Below are positions 7,714-16,406 of a stretch of DNA of 64,000 nucleotides, in pieces. Source of the DNA: an uncultured Eubacteriales bacterium. Its GTDB lineage: Bacteria > Bacillota > Clostridia > Christensenellales > Aristaeellaceae. A program made the position numbers and the translations under genes. The stretch covers positions 226,592 to 290,591 of the forward strand of contig ONCV01000001.1 in NCBI GenBank assembly GCA_900316415.1, given 5' to 3'. The notes beneath the pieces were generated by a model, which was not told where the DNA came from, did not search any database, and worked only from the letters and a program-made list of their open reading frames with translations. How positions within the stretch are numbered: position 1 is the stretch's first letter; each line of letters opens with the position of its first letter.

Positions 7714-8555
7714 ATGGCCTTGCAGATGACCCCGGCCCTCCGGGCGGCTTCCCGCATGGTTTCGGCGGCCGCCAGGTAGGAGGCGTGGTCGGGCAGGTGC
7801 TCCACGAACACGGGAATATCCTCGCCCAGCTTTTCCGCCTCGGCGCAGACCAGGGCCAGATCGATGGAGCCCTCGCCCGGCTGAACCTCCTCGATCACGA
7901 GGGGCAGGGCGCCGTTCCGCAGAAGCACATCCTTGGCGTGAATGCTGACGATGTACCCGCCCAGCAGTTCAAAGCAGTGCCGGATAAAGCCGCTGGCATC
8001 GCGGTAGCGGTCCAGGCTGTTGATCATGTTGCAGTAATCCAGATGCACCCGGAACGCGGAACGATCCACGTCCCGGATCAGCTGCAGGTATTCTTCCGGG
8101 GATTCCGGCACCATCCAGGGCATCGGCTCCAGGGTATAGCTGGTGCGGGTGGGCTTCACCCGGTCGATGATCTGCCGGGAAAGCTCCACCACCCGGTCGT
8201 AGACGGCGCGGGAGGCGTTGTCGGGATGGTAGCCGTCCCACACGGCGCTCACGGAGCCGGAGATGTTCACACAGCAGTTGGCGCCGACCTCCTCCGCCAG
8301 CTCCAGCTGGCGGACGGAATAGTCGATCGCGGCCTGCCGCTCCTTTTCATCCCGGGCCATGACGTTTTTCCAGATGCCCACCTCGCCGATGACGAGGCCG
8401 CTGTCCCGGATGCACTGCAGATAGTCCCTGCGCACCTGGGCCGGGGCGCTGCTGTCCACGGGGAAGGATACCGCGCTGTAACCGTATTCCTTTACCAGCG
8501 CCAGCCACTGCGCGGGGCTGTCATAGGGTTTCATGATGGATCCGCCGAGACGCAT
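7710..8555 (-). CDS. sugar phosphate isomerase/epimerase-like TIM-barrel protein
   Basis: A 281-residue member of the AP-endonuclease-2/xylose-isomerase-like TIM-barrel superfamily. Metal-ligand candidates are spread over the strands as usual: Glu in YTLEPMPW, Asp in VHLDYCNM, His in VSIHAKD and Glu in VFVEHLP. Relatives epimerise or isomerise sugars, often in inositol or pentose use, but the substrate cannot be read from sequence. ATG 8555 follows AAGGAGG with good spacing. The gene lies directly downstream of the truncated GTPase remnant on the same strand, and that remnant's stop is only 14 bp from this start. Confidence 0.85.
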   Translation of the reverse strand: MRLGGSIMKPYDSPAQWLALVKEYGYSAVSFPVDSSAPAQVRRDYLQCIRDSGLVIGEVGIWKNVMARDEKERQAAIDYSVRQLELAEEVGANCCVNISGSVSAVWDGYHPDNASRAVYDRVVELSRQIIDRVKPTRTSYTLEPMPWMVPESPEEYLQLIRDVDRSAFRVHLDYCNMINSLDRYRDASGFIRHCFELLGGYIVSIHAKDVLLRNGALPLVIEEVQPGEGSIDLALVCAEAEKLGEDIPVFVEHLPDHASYLAAAETMREAARRAGVICKAI

Positions 8556-8569
8556 GTTTTTGTTCCTCC

Positions 8570-8698
8570 TTACTCATCAAAAATTCCACCCTCCAGGGCA
8601 CTCCTGGCGGCAGCAGAAACCGAACCTCGCAGATGCTCAGACAGCGTCGCCTTTCCCGCGTCCACATGGGCAAAAATGCCGATATTCCGCAGCTGCAT
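8570..8698 (-). pseudogene. remnant of an EF-G/TetM-type translational GTPase (N-terminus only)
   Basis: A 42-codon frame begins MQLRNIGIFAHVDAGKATL. This matches the universal start of EF-G and ribosomal-protection proteins (N-I-G-I-x-A-H-V-D-A-G-K-T-T-L), with the P-loop Thr changed to Ala. An AAGGAG site lies upstream of the ATG. After SEHL the homology fades, with only a loose echo of the S-G-A-I-x-x-L-G-x-V-D-x-G segment, and the frame stops. The remaining 600 or so codons are absent, and the TIM-barrel gene follows immediately. I read it as a decayed 5' relic; translation as a leader peptide is possible. Confidence 0.6.
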
Positions 8699-8820
8699 CC
8701 TTTGCGGTTCTCCTTCCGGAATGGTCTGATATGATTCTTTCGCCGCGGGGGAGGGAATCCCTTCCGGCCCCATGGGAAAACCCATGATCCCGTCTCCCGC
8801 GGCCGGGGCGTTCTTTCCCC

Positions 8821-8850
8821 TTGCGCGCATGCGGCACGGAATGATATGAT
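8821..8850 (+). promoter_or_regulatory. possible promoter of the YunG-like gene
   Basis: TTGCGC (8821-8826), 18-bp spacer, extended TGATATGAT (-10 at 8845-8850). Weak -35. The stretch 8556-8937 otherwise holds only the GTPase remnant on the other strand. Confidence 0.35.
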
Positions 8851-8937
8851 TTCCCTGACGGCGGCTTCCCGAAGGAACCCGCGGAGCCGGAATCCCGATT
8901 CCGACAGGAATCCGTTTCGGCCGGAAAGGAAGGAAAA

Positions 8938-9363
8938 ATGAAAGCGTATCGTTTTTACGGATGGGAAACAGCCCTGATCCGGGACGAACTCGGCCTGACT
9001 CCCCGGGATTACTATGACCTGCTGTCCGAAATCTGGTGCGCGGAGACCTGCGCGCCGCGGATGCGGAAGGACTGGACGCCGGAGAACAGAACGCTGGGCC
9101 AGTGCTCAATCACGGCCTTCCTGATCCAGGATATCTACGGCGGGAAGGTATACGGGGTGCCGCTGGGGGATGGGAATTACCATTGCTTCAACGCGGTGGG
9201 GGATTGCGTGTTTGACCTCACCAGCGAGCAATTCGGCGACACCCGGCTGGATTATGACCATTGCCCCGAGCAGGACCGGACCGTCCATTTTGCCAAGGCG
9301 GAGAAAAAGGAACGATACGAGCTTCTGAAGGAACGGCTGCTCGCCAGGCGATCTGCGGGCTGA
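8938..9363 (+). CDS. YunG-like conserved protein
   Basis: 141 residues, no signal peptide or membrane segment. The arrangement WCAETCAP, then GQCSITAFLIQDIYGGKVYGVPL, then NYHCFNAVGDCVFDLTSEQFG resembles the small YunG family of Bacillus. The C...H...D order is reminiscent of papain-fold cysteine enzymes (possible Cys in GQCS, His in NYHC, Asp in FDLT). Biochemical role unknown. The start at ATG 8938 follows GGAAGG. It is a single gene, upstream of the accessory segment. Confidence 0.65.
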   Translation: MKAYRFYGWETALIRDELGLTPRDYYDLLSEIWCAETCAPRMRKDWTPENRTLGQCSITAFLIQDIYGGKVYGVPLGDGNYHCFNAVGDCVFDLTSEQFGDTRLDYDHCPEQDRTVHFAKAEKKERYELLKERLLARRSAG

Positions 9364-9477
9364 CCGGCGGCCGCTACCCGTCTTTCCGAAACGCATTCAT
9401 GAATCCGGGCAGGCATGCGGAAGTGCCTGCGGGAGATTCCGACTGTTCAAAAAATGAATCAATCCGATGAAGCCGGA

Positions 9478-9506
9478 TTTACATTCTCCGGTTTTTCGTG
9501 TACTCT
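9478..9506 (+). promoter_or_regulatory. possible promoter of the WYL regulator
   Basis: TTTACA (9478-9483), 17-bp spacer, TACTCT (9501-9506), about 65 bp before the chosen TTG start. Confidence 0.35.
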
Positions 9507-9571
9507 TTTCAAAAAGGATAAACGCTTACGCAACACAGCTCCGACGGCGAATCGACTGGGAGGTGATTTCT

Positions 9572-10618
9572 TTGCCCGTGCGAAATGAATCCGGCTCCAA
9601 GGCAAGGCTGCTCTTTCTGGAACGCTATCTTCTGGAGCATACGGATGACAGTCATTTCCTGACCACGGAGGATATTCTTGCTCTCTGCAGGGAGCATGGC
9701 TTCAAGTCTCAGCGGGCGACCGTGGGGGATGATATGGGGCTTCTGTCCGCGGCGGGTCTGGATGTCATCCAGGAGCGGGTCGCGGAGAACCGGACGGCCA
9801 TGAATGCCTATCATATCGGATCCCGCCTGTTTGAGCTTGCGGAACTGAGAATGCTGGTGGACGCGGTTTCGTCCTCCCGCTTTATTACCGTGGAAAAAAG
9901 CGATCAGCTGGTTTCCAAGCTTGCCATGCTGACGAATGAACAGAACCGCAGTTCCCTGACCGGAAAGGTTTACAACGCGGATCGGATGAAAACATCCAAT
10001 CTCTCCGTCTTCGTGATCATGGACCTGATCCGCACAGCCATCGATGCCGGGCGGAAGCTCTCCTTTCACTACTGGGATTATACGATCCGGAAGGAAAAGG
10101 TTCTCCGGCACGGAGGCGAACTGTATGTGGCGTCCCCGTATGCGCTGATCTGGGATGATGACCGCTATTATATGGCCGCCTGGTCGGACAAGCGGCAGAA
10201 GATTGTCAAGTATCGGGTGGACCGCATGTGCGACGTGAACTTGCTGGAGGAGCCGGCTGTTGCGGACGATTCGTTTAATCCGGCCGTCTACAGCAGATCC
10301 GTCATCCGGATGTTTGACGACGATCTTCCGGAAACGCAGGTCACGCTTCTGTGCGAGAACAGGCTGATGCAGAATGTCCTGGATCGCTTTGGCGAGGAAA
10401 CAGAGACGGAAGTCGCAGGAATCAAATCCTTCCGGGCCAGGGTGAAGGTTGTTCCGTCCAGCACCTTCCTGAGCTGGGTTTTCCAGTATCAGGGCGAGAT
10501 CCTCATCGAATCGCCGGCAGAGGTTAGGACCCAGTATGAGCAGATGCTGAGGGGAATCCTGAACCGGCAGGAGGCACTGGATGACGAACAAAAACGGAAA
10601 GCCAGGGAAAAAACATAA
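9572..10618 (+). CDS. WYL-domain transcriptional regulator
   Basis: About 348 residues. The N-terminal 75 residues form a winged-helix DeoR-like DNA-binding domain (FLERYLLEHTDDSHFLTTEDILALC). A WYL/PafC-type ligand-sensing module follows (LSFHYWDYTIRKEKVLRHGGELYVASPYAL, then YYMAAWSD and KYRVDRM), with a C-terminal WCX-like domain. WYL regulators often respond to nucleic-acid ligands and frequently control defence genes. TTG 9572 is the best start (GGGAGGTGA just upstream); an upstream in-frame ATG at 9467 lacks a site. It heads the AT-richer accessory segment. Confidence 0.85.
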   Translation: MPVRNESGSKARLLFLERYLLEHTDDSHFLTTEDILALCREHGFKSQRATVGDDMGLLSAAGLDVIQERVAENRTAMNAYHIGSRLFELAELRMLVDAVSSSRFITVEKSDQLVSKLAMLTNEQNRSSLTGKVYNADRMKTSNLSVFVIMDLIRTAIDAGRKLSFHYWDYTIRKEKVLRHGGELYVASPYALIWDDDRYYMAAWSDKRQKIVKYRVDRMCDVNLLEEPAVADDSFNPAVYSRSVIRMFDDDLPETQVTLLCENRLMQNVLDRFGEETETEVAGIKSFRARVKVVPSSTFLSWVFQYQGEILIESPAEVRTQYEQMLRGILNRQEALDDEQKRKAREKT

Positions 10619-10670
10619 TAACGGATGGTTTAGGAAAACCGATTATAATAATGAAAGAGGTGGACAAGAC

Positions 10671-12029
10671 ATGCGTAAACTATTGATTCTGGCGCTCTCT
10701 ATCTTCATGGTGATCTTTATTTCAACTGCAGGGACAGCGGAAGAAAACACCCTGCTGAAGGACAGGACGGTTTCCTTTGATCAGAGCAGTTATATAGTCT
10801 ACATCGGAAAGCAACTGAAGCTGGTTGCTACTGTGGAAAACGTGCTGGAAACGGCGCCGAAACGCACACAGTTGATTTGGACGTCCTCTGATCAGGAAGT
10901 GGCTACGGTAAGCGCCAATGGAACAGTAACCGGAAAGAAAAGCGGGAAGACAACTGTCACAGTAGTGGCCAAGGATAATGAGTCTATTTCCGCTGCCGCT
11001 GAGGTGGAGGTCAGGGTTCCGGTTCAGTCTCTCCAGATCAATGAAAAGAGTGCTTCTGTCGTTGTAGGGGGAAAGGAAGATGCGGAAAAGACACAGTTAA
11101 CGGTTACGATAAAGCCTATGGATGCTTTCTTTAAGAGCGGGGTATGGTCTTCTTCAGATGAAAGCGTCGCAACTGTTGACAAAAATGGCCTTGTGACTGG
11201 GAAAAGCGCGGGCACAGCCATCATTTCGTTTGCCAGCGATGATCCAAATGGACAGAAGAAGACGCAACTGGCCGTCAAAGTAGGGCAGGCGGTTGAAGGT
11301 ATTACGATTTCAGCTTCGGGAAACAATGTTCCTAAGGGAAAAACGCTTGCACTGAAAGCAGTGGTGGCGCCGGATACTGCGACAAACAAGAAGATAATCT
11401 GGTCTTCCAGCGACGAGAATATTGCGACAGTAAATCCAAGTGGACAGGTAAAAGGAATTAATCCTGGACAGGCTCAGATTACTGCCGAAGCAGTTGATGG
11501 TTCCGGAATATCAGACTCTGTCAATATTGAAGTGGTTTCTCCTGTGAAAAAACTGAGCCTTTCCGTGAAAAAGATTCCACTGGCCCCGGGATATGATTGG
11601 CAGATGACTCCAGCAATCGAACCGGAAGACGCAACGATAAAGGATCTAATCTGGTCATCTACAAATGAAAAAGTAGCAACGGTGGATCAAAACGGGCTAA
11701 TCCATGGCGTTGCAACCGGATCGGCAAAGATAAATGCAGTGGCATCAGATGGATCCGGAGTAAAAGCTACTGTGAATGTTACAGTAAAGGAATATGATTA
11801 TGTACTGGCAAAAACTTCAGACCGTCCCCAGGTGAAATATAGCGTGCCAAACGGAATCTGGGGAATCGCCTTCAGATCCAGCAAGAAGTGTGTTTCGTCA
11901 GAAAGTGAAACGTTGACTCCTTTAAAGGCAGGAGAGGATACATTCACGGTGCTTATGCAAAGCTATATGACTGGAAAAATCAGAAAAAAGAAATTCAGCG
12001 TGTTAGTTCTTCCTTCTGCGATAAAATAA
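10671..12029 (+). CDS. secreted protein with four Big_2 (bacterial Ig-like) domains
   Basis: 452 residues with an N-terminal signal peptide (MRKLLILALSIFMVIFISTAGTA, positions 1 to about 23). Four Big_2 domains of about 80-90 residues follow at roughly 30-120, 122-210, 211-295 and 296-380. Each has the W-[ST]-S-S-[DN]-[EQ]-x-[VI]-A-T-V and G-x-V-x-G core. A final unique domain of about 70 residues ends in SVLVLPSAIK. Such proteins act at the cell surface, often in adhesion. The ATG at 10671 follows AGAGGTGG. The preceding WYL stop is 52 bp away. Its lower GC and codon use differ from the 20.3-kb Big_2 gene, so the two are not a recent duplication. Confidence 0.85.
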   Translation: MRKLLILALSIFMVIFISTAGTAEENTLLKDRTVSFDQSSYIVYIGKQLKLVATVENVLETAPKRTQLIWTSSDQEVATVSANGTVTGKKSGKTTVTVVAKDNESISAAAEVEVRVPVQSLQINEKSASVVVGGKEDAEKTQLTVTIKPMDAFFKSGVWSSSDESVATVDKNGLVTGKSAGTAIISFASDDPNGQKKTQLAVKVGQAVEGITISASGNNVPKGKTLALKAVVAPDTATNKKIIWSSSDENIATVNPSGQVKGINPGQAQITAEAVDGSGISDSVNIEVVSPVKKLSLSVKKIPLAPGYDWQMTPAIEPEDATIKDLIWSSTNEKVATVDQNGLIHGVATGSAKINAVASDGSGVKATVNVTVKEYDYVLAKTSDRPQVKYSVPNGIWGIAFRSSKKCVSSESETLTPLKAGEDTFTVLMQSYMTGKIRKKKFSVLVLPSAIK

Positions 12030-12191
12030 CTTATTGTTCATTGAGAAGACTGCCCGGGATGAAAAGAAGAAGGGGCATGATGAGTATACCAATTCCTGCA
12101 AAAGTAGGATATAATCCAGTCTGAATCGGCTGCTGTAGTATATGGCCGGTACCTCTGTATTCTTCAAGAAGGAACCGCAGGAGGATGGATG

Positions 12192-13445
12192 ATGAATTGC
12201 ACAAGGGAACTGAAAGACTTATTGAATGACATCGAATGCTTGAATCCGATTGAGAAATTTGCACATCGGGTAAATGTTTTCAATGTGCTGGGACTTGAAA
12301 AACTGGAGACCCGCCACAGTTTCATGCTGGCATGGCTTTTTGATCCCAATGAAAACCATGGTCTGGGCGATCGTGTGCTGCGTGGCGTTGTTCAGCACAT
12401 CTGCGGGAACATTGAGATGGACTATTCCAGTTTCCTTGTTGAGAGAGAATCGGATCATATTGATTTGCTGGTTATATCTGTCAAAGAAAAATTCCTCTTA
12501 TGCATTGAAAACAAGATAAAAGCTCCGGAAACTGGTAACCAGCTTGTTACGTATAAGCGCCTTCTCGACGGAAAATATCCGGAATTCCGGAAAGTTTATG
12601 TTTTCCTTTCTCCAAACGGAAGAAAGCCCAGCGATCCGGAAAACTGGGTTTCTTTGTGCTATGAGGACATTCTGAATGTAATTGAAAAGGCCAGAGCGGA
12701 TCTGCAGACACAGTCTCAAGCTGATCTGCTTGTTCAGAGCTATGCGGAAATGATGAACGGGGATTACAAAAAGGAAAGTGAGGAGATAAAAGGGATTTGC
12801 CGTAAAGTTTATCAGAAGCACCGTAAAGCACTGAATATGATTTTTGACGTTAGTAGCGGCAATGCTCGGGATGTGCAAGCTGAGGATACAGCGATTTGCG
12901 AAGAAATCTACTGGCAACACAAAAAAGCCATCAGTCAGATCTGGAAAAGCAGAACCGGATCCTATGGCAATCAGGTCTGGGCGGCAGCACGGAAGTGGGC
13001 AGCCGGGCAAGATGATGCTGGAAAAATCCGGGTGTGTACGGCCATTCCGAGTAAAAGTTACATACGTTTTACCACCGAGACAATGTCGAGATATTTGCCT
13101 GATGTACCAGGGAAAAAGAGTGCATGGAAAACAGACAATCTTTACTTTTATGAATTATGCATTCGAAAGGAAAAGCTGACACCGGAGCAGAGCGTCTGGA
13201 TTTCTCTGGTAATCAATAAGGCAAGCTTGCCCGAAGACCTTCGAGAAACTTATGATCTGATCAATGAACGTTTCCAGCAGCAGGGATACGGGGCTGATTA
13301 CAGTGTAAACTATTCCACCAGAATTATCCGGATTTCAGAAGGCGCACATGAAGACAGGATTGATCATGGCCTTGATGAGCTGTTGGAGCAGGTTTCTCGG
13401 TTTGAAGTTGCTTTGACTGAGTACATGGAATCTATTTCTCGTTAG
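12192..13445 (+). CDS. PD-(D/E)XK nuclease superfamily protein (PDDEXK_4 type)
   Basis: 417 residues. The N-terminal half matches the PD-(D/E)XK family often found beside defence genes: ETRHSFMLAWLFDPNENHGLGD, then the active-site core DHIDLLVISV followed by LLCIENKIKA (D ... E-x-K). QLVTYKRLLDGKYPEF is the family's conserved helix. The C-terminal half resembles no domain I know. Likely a metal-dependent DNA-cleaving enzyme. ATG codons at 12189 and 12192 both follow AGGAGG (12179-12184); the second has the better 7-bp spacing. GC is clearly lower than the chromosome average, consistent with acquisition. Confidence 0.8.
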   Translation: MNCTRELKDLLNDIECLNPIEKFAHRVNVFNVLGLEKLETRHSFMLAWLFDPNENHGLGDRVLRGVVQHICGNIEMDYSSFLVERESDHIDLLVISVKEKFLLCIENKIKAPETGNQLVTYKRLLDGKYPEFRKVYVFLSPNGRKPSDPENWVSLCYEDILNVIEKARADLQTQSQADLLVQSYAEMMNGDYKKESEEIKGICRKVYQKHRKALNMIFDVSSGNARDVQAEDTAICEEIYWQHKKAISQIWKSRTGSYGNQVWAAARKWAAGQDDAGKIRVCTAIPSKSYIRFTTETMSRYLPDVPGKKSAWKTDNLYFYELCIRKEKLTPEQSVWISLVINKASLPEDLRETYDLINERFQQQGYGADYSVNYSTRIIRISEGAHEDRIDHGLDELLEQVSRFEVALTEYMESISR

Positions 13446-13792
13446 CCATCCTTATCTTGTCCTATGTCTGATGCCGGATTCGATGCCCCCCTTTCCTCGG
13501 AAGTGAGACGTGTATTATTGCAGTTGGATCCCATAATATCCTTCCTTTATCAAGACATTGCCAGAGATCCCAATTCTACGGAAGTGCAGAACTGTTTTCC
13601 ATGCAATACGAACTGGATTCTCATGCAGGACTTACGTTCAGTAGAGGCGAGCCACTATGTGCAACTATGGAAGCAACCTGTTCACTTCAGCCATCATTTC
13701 TATGCGATCATGGATGGAAATGGACTTGACTAAACATGGGAGATCTTATAAACTAATGTTAGCCAGAATGCGGAAAGGAGGGTTCTTTCGAA
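13446..13792. other. gap without a supported gene
   Basis: About 350 bp of AT-richer sequence. It contains an open frame of 89 codons (13464-13733) with no ribosome-binding site and no recognisable homology, so I do not call it. A promoter for the downstream toxin-antitoxin pair lies near its end. Confidence 0.5.
13726..13754 (+). promoter_or_regulatory. promoter of the toxin-antitoxin pair
   Basis: TTGACT (13726-13731), 17-bp spacer, TAAACT (13749-13754), about 39 bp upstream of the antitoxin ATG. Confidence 0.55.
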
Positions 13793-14035
13793 ATGACGCA
13801 GGTAAACATGCTGGAAGCAAAAAGCAGTCTTTCCAAATTGGTTAAAGACCTGGAGCAGCATGAAGAGGATGTTGTATATATTGCCAGGGACGGGAATCCG
13901 GTGGTGATGATGGTACGGATTCCGAATCAGGAGACGGCAAGCAGATTTGGGATCGCCGAAGGGCAATTTACTGTTCCCGGGGAGTTTGACAGCTGGGACG
14001 AAGAAATCTCTGAAATGTTCGAGGAAACAATATGA
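13793..14035 (+). CDS. Phd/YefM-family antitoxin
   Basis: 80 residues. The N-terminal NMLEAKSSLSKLVKDLEQHEEDVVYIARDGNPVVMMV is the typical Phd/YefM DNA-binding fold. The acidic C-terminus (SWDEEISEMFEETI) is the disordered toxin-neutralising tail. It is translated from ATG 13793 behind AAAGGAGGG. Its last four bases overlap the toxin start (ATGA), the usual coupling. The dimer should bind its own promoter and repress the pair. Phd antitoxins with PIN toxins are a common mix in Clostridia. Confidence 0.9.
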   Translation: MTQVNMLEAKSSLSKLVKDLEQHEEDVVYIARDGNPVVMMVRIPNQETASRFGIAEGQFTVPGEFDSWDEEISEMFEETI

Positions 14036-14439
14036 AACTGCTGCTGGATACGCATATTCTTCTGTGGACACTTACCAATTCTCCGGATCTTCCGCCGCTG
14101 GCGAGAAAACTGATCGGGGACAGATCAAACGATATCTTCTTCAGTTCCCTGTCGGCCTGGGAAACAGAGCTGAAGCACGAAAAACATCCGCAGCAGATGA
14201 CGATTGGCGGAAAAGAGCTGGCAGATTACGCAATGAGATCCGGATTTTATCATATCGGGGTCGGACTGAACGAAATCTATCTTCTGCGTACCCTGGAAAG
14301 AAAGGAAAACACGCCGGAGCATCACGATCCGTTCGACCGAATGCTCATCTGTCAGGCTTCGGCCAACGGGATGTTCCTATTGACTAAGGACGTCAGGATC
14401 AGTGAATATATGGATCCTTCCATCATCTATTGCCCGTGA
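14032..14439 (+). CDS. PIN-domain toxin (VapC-like ribonuclease)
   Basis: 135 residues. The four acidic PIN residues are all present: Asp6 (LLLDTHILLW), Glu44 (SAWETELK), Asp99/Asp102 (EHHDPFDRML) and Asp120 (LLTKDVRI). An intact Mg-dependent RNase is therefore expected; relatives cut tRNA or rRNA and stop growth when the antitoxin decays. The ATG overlaps the antitoxin stop by 4 bp. It forms the right-hand edge of the accessory segment; GC rises again in the next gene. Confidence 0.92.
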   Translation: MKLLLDTHILLWTLTNSPDLPPLARKLIGDRSNDIFFSSLSAWETELKHEKHPQQMTIGGKELADYAMRSGFYHIGVGLNEIYLLRTLERKENTPEHHDPFDRMLICQASANGMFLLTKDVRISEYMDPSIIYCP

Positions 14440-14484
14440 GGGTGAGGATGGGGTTTCCGGAAGGGAGCAAATGGGAGGTCGGAG

Positions 14485-15159
14485 ATGATCGGAACAAAAG
14501 CGAAAGCGCTTTCCCTGCTGCTCAAGGGCATCGTGGTCCTGTCGGCCGCCGTCGGCGTCATCCTCAGCGCGATCGCCGGAGCGCAGGTCTTTATGGGCGG
14601 GAACCGGGTCTTCATGTATTTCACCATTCAGTCCAACATTGCCATCGCGCTGGTTTGCGCGGCCGGGGCCGGGATGCTGCTGCGCGGAAGGCCGGTCCGG
14701 GACGGCTGGTACGTGATCAAATTTGTTTTCACCGTTTCGATCACGCTGACCGGGCTGGTCTTCTGCTTTGTGCTTGCTCCGACCATGAGGCATGCCTGGA
14801 GCGTGACGAACGTGCTGACCCATGTGGTGGTGCCGGTGGCGGCGATCGCAGATTTCCTCGTTACGGGTCCCAGCGGAAACATCCGGAAGTGCAGCGTGAT
14901 TCTGGTGACGATCCCGCCGCTGCTGTATGCCATCTATGCCGGGATTGCCTATGCGGCCGGATGGGAATTCTCGGCGGGCGCAAATTATCCCTATTTCTTT
15001 CTGAACTGGGGAAGCCCGGCTGGCGCGCTGGGCTTTACGTCGGAGCTGCCCTATATGGGCTGCGTCTGGTGGATTCTGCTGATTCTCCTGCTGCTGCTGG
15101 CGGTGGGGTTCGGATATCTGCGAATCCTGGACTTTCTGAAAAAGAGACGGAACGGCTGA
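14485..15159 (+). CDS. Pr6Pr-family membrane protein
   Basis: 224 residues with about six transmembrane segments (starting near residues 10, 42, 78, 110, 138 and 190). The signature YFTIQSN appears early, with HVVVPVAAIADFLV in the middle and a Trp-rich tail, as in the FAR-17a/AIG1-like Pr6Pr family. Function is unknown for the bacterial members; eukaryotic relatives are fatty-acid ester hydrolases with a buried Thr and His, and a Thr (YFTIQSN) and His (THVVVP) can be aligned here. ATG 14485 follows GGGAGGTCGGAG. A terminator lies just after it, so it is probably monocistronic. Confidence 0.75.
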   Translation: MIGTKAKALSLLLKGIVVLSAAVGVILSAIAGAQVFMGGNRVFMYFTIQSNIAIALVCAAGAGMLLRGRPVRDGWYVIKFVFTVSITLTGLVFCFVLAPTMRHAWSVTNVLTHVVVPVAAIADFLVTGPSGNIRKCSVILVTIPPLLYAIYAGIAYAAGWEFSAGANYPYFFLNWGSPAGALGFTSELPYMGCVWWILLILLLLLAVGFGYLRILDFLKKRRNG

Positions 15160-15184
15160 ATCCCTTCCGGTGCGCTCATCGAAA

Positions 15185-15219
15185 AACACCTGCCCCGTTT
15201 TCATGCGGCAGGCGTTTTT
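15185..15219 (+). terminator. terminator after the Pr6Pr gene
   Basis: AACACCTGCC pairs with GGCAGGCGTT over a CGTTTTCATGC loop and is followed by TTT. Confidence 0.75.
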
Positions 15220-15275
15220 GATGCTTCGGCAGGCCGGAGGTCCCGCAGGGGGAGGGGTCTTTTTGCAAAAGAGTT

Positions 15276-15304
15276 TTGACAACTCCGGACCGGCAGAGTA
15301 TACT
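15276..15304 (+). promoter_or_regulatory. promoter of the PAP2 gene
   Basis: Perfect TTGACA (15276-15281), 17-bp spacer, TATACT (15299-15304), 60 bp before the start codon. Confidence 0.85.
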
Positions 15305-15363
15305 GAAAAGCTGTATTATGTCAAAACACATGGGATCCGGAGAACGGAGAAGGAGATCAAAAC

Positions 15364-16332
15364 ATGGATATCCAGTATTTGCTGACCCTGCAGGATTTTC
15401 GGAACAGCATGCAGGACGCGTGGACCCCGTTCATGGAGTTTGTCTCCACGTTCGCGGTTGACTATCTGATCCTGATTCCGGTCTTTGTCTACTGGTTCTG
15501 GGACAAGCGCAAGGGGCTTTATCCGCTGGTTTCCTATTATTTCTGCATGTTCCTGACGCCCATCCTCAAGCTGACCGCCTGCATCTACCGCCCCTGGATC
15601 CGGGATTCCCGCATCCTGCCGGCCGGGGATTCCATCCGGACGGCGACGGGCTATTCCTTCCCCAGCGGGCACACCTCCACCGCCGGCCCCCTCGCGGGCG
15701 GCATGGCGGTGAGTTTCTGGGAGCAGAAGAAGACCCGGCCCCTTTCCTTCCTTTTCGCATTTTTCATCCTGCTGGCGGGCTTTTCCCGGAACTATCTGGG
15801 CGTGCATACGCCCCAGGATGTGTTCGTGGGCATCACGCTGTCGGTGCTCAGCCTGATCCTGGTCTCCCGGCTCTTAGATTATCTGGATCAGCATCCCGAA
15901 AAGGAGGATTGGCTGCTGCTGGGCGCCTTCCTCCTCTGCTGGGCGGGAATCCTGTATATCTCCGTGAAGGGATATCCGCAGGACATGAACGAAGAGGGCG
16001 GGCTGATCGTGGATCCCCGGAAGATGATGAACGACGGCTACGGGGATATCGGTAAGGTCATCGGCTTCACCCTGGCCCGGTTCGTGGAAAAAAGATGGAT
16101 TCGCTTCCAGCCGCTGAAGAGGGGCTGGGGAAGCGCCGCATTGTGTATTGCGGGCCTGATTCCGATGCTGCTGCTCAAGACGTATCTGCGGCCCGTGATC
16201 ACCGACGCGCTGGGCTCCCACTGGGGCAAGCTGGTTTTCTCGGCGATCCATGCCTTCTACTACATCGCGCTGTTCCCGCTGGCGCTGAAGCTGATCGGGA
16301 AGAAGCTGTCCCCGGAGCAGGAAAAGGCCTGA
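15364..16332 (+). CDS. PAP2-superfamily membrane phosphatase
   Basis: 322 residues. All three phosphatase motifs are present: K-x6-RP in KLTACIYRPW (near 70), PSGHT (near 99) and SRNYLGVHTPQDV (near 140; catalytic His, supporting Asp). About seven to eight membrane helices follow each other, including an extra C-terminal group beyond the core. Such enzymes dephosphorylate lipid phosphates, for example undecaprenyl diphosphate or phosphatidic acid, at the outer face. It has its own promoter; the ABC genes begin 75 bp later and may be co-transcribed. Confidence 0.9.
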   Translation: MDIQYLLTLQDFRNSMQDAWTPFMEFVSTFAVDYLILIPVFVYWFWDKRKGLYPLVSYYFCMFLTPILKLTACIYRPWIRDSRILPAGDSIRTATGYSFPSGHTSTAGPLAGGMAVSFWEQKKTRPLSFLFAFFILLAGFSRNYLGVHTPQDVFVGITLSVLSLILVSRLLDYLDQHPEKEDWLLLGAFLLCWAGILYISVKGYPQDMNEEGGLIVDPRKMMNDGYGDIGKVIGFTLARFVEKRWIRFQPLKRGWGSAALCIAGLIPMLLLKTYLRPVITDALGSHWGKLVFSAIHAFYYIALFPLALKLIGKKLSPEQEKA

Positions 16333-16406
16333 ATCCGGAGGAATGCGGGGATCCCGTGACGGAGATCCATTAAGGAGATTCTGAAAGGAAGAAGGAGGGA
16401 AGACCG

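Noticed and set aside
8718..8857. Two similar GGAATG...GATATGATT segments as a regulatory direct repeat
   Set aside because: The copies differ in spacing and length, one overlaps the leader of the GTPase relic, and chance similarity is likely.
13464..13733. 89-codon frame between the nuclease and the antitoxin
   Set aside because: No ribosome-binding site, no recognisable motif, and the region is AT-richer with weak codon bias.
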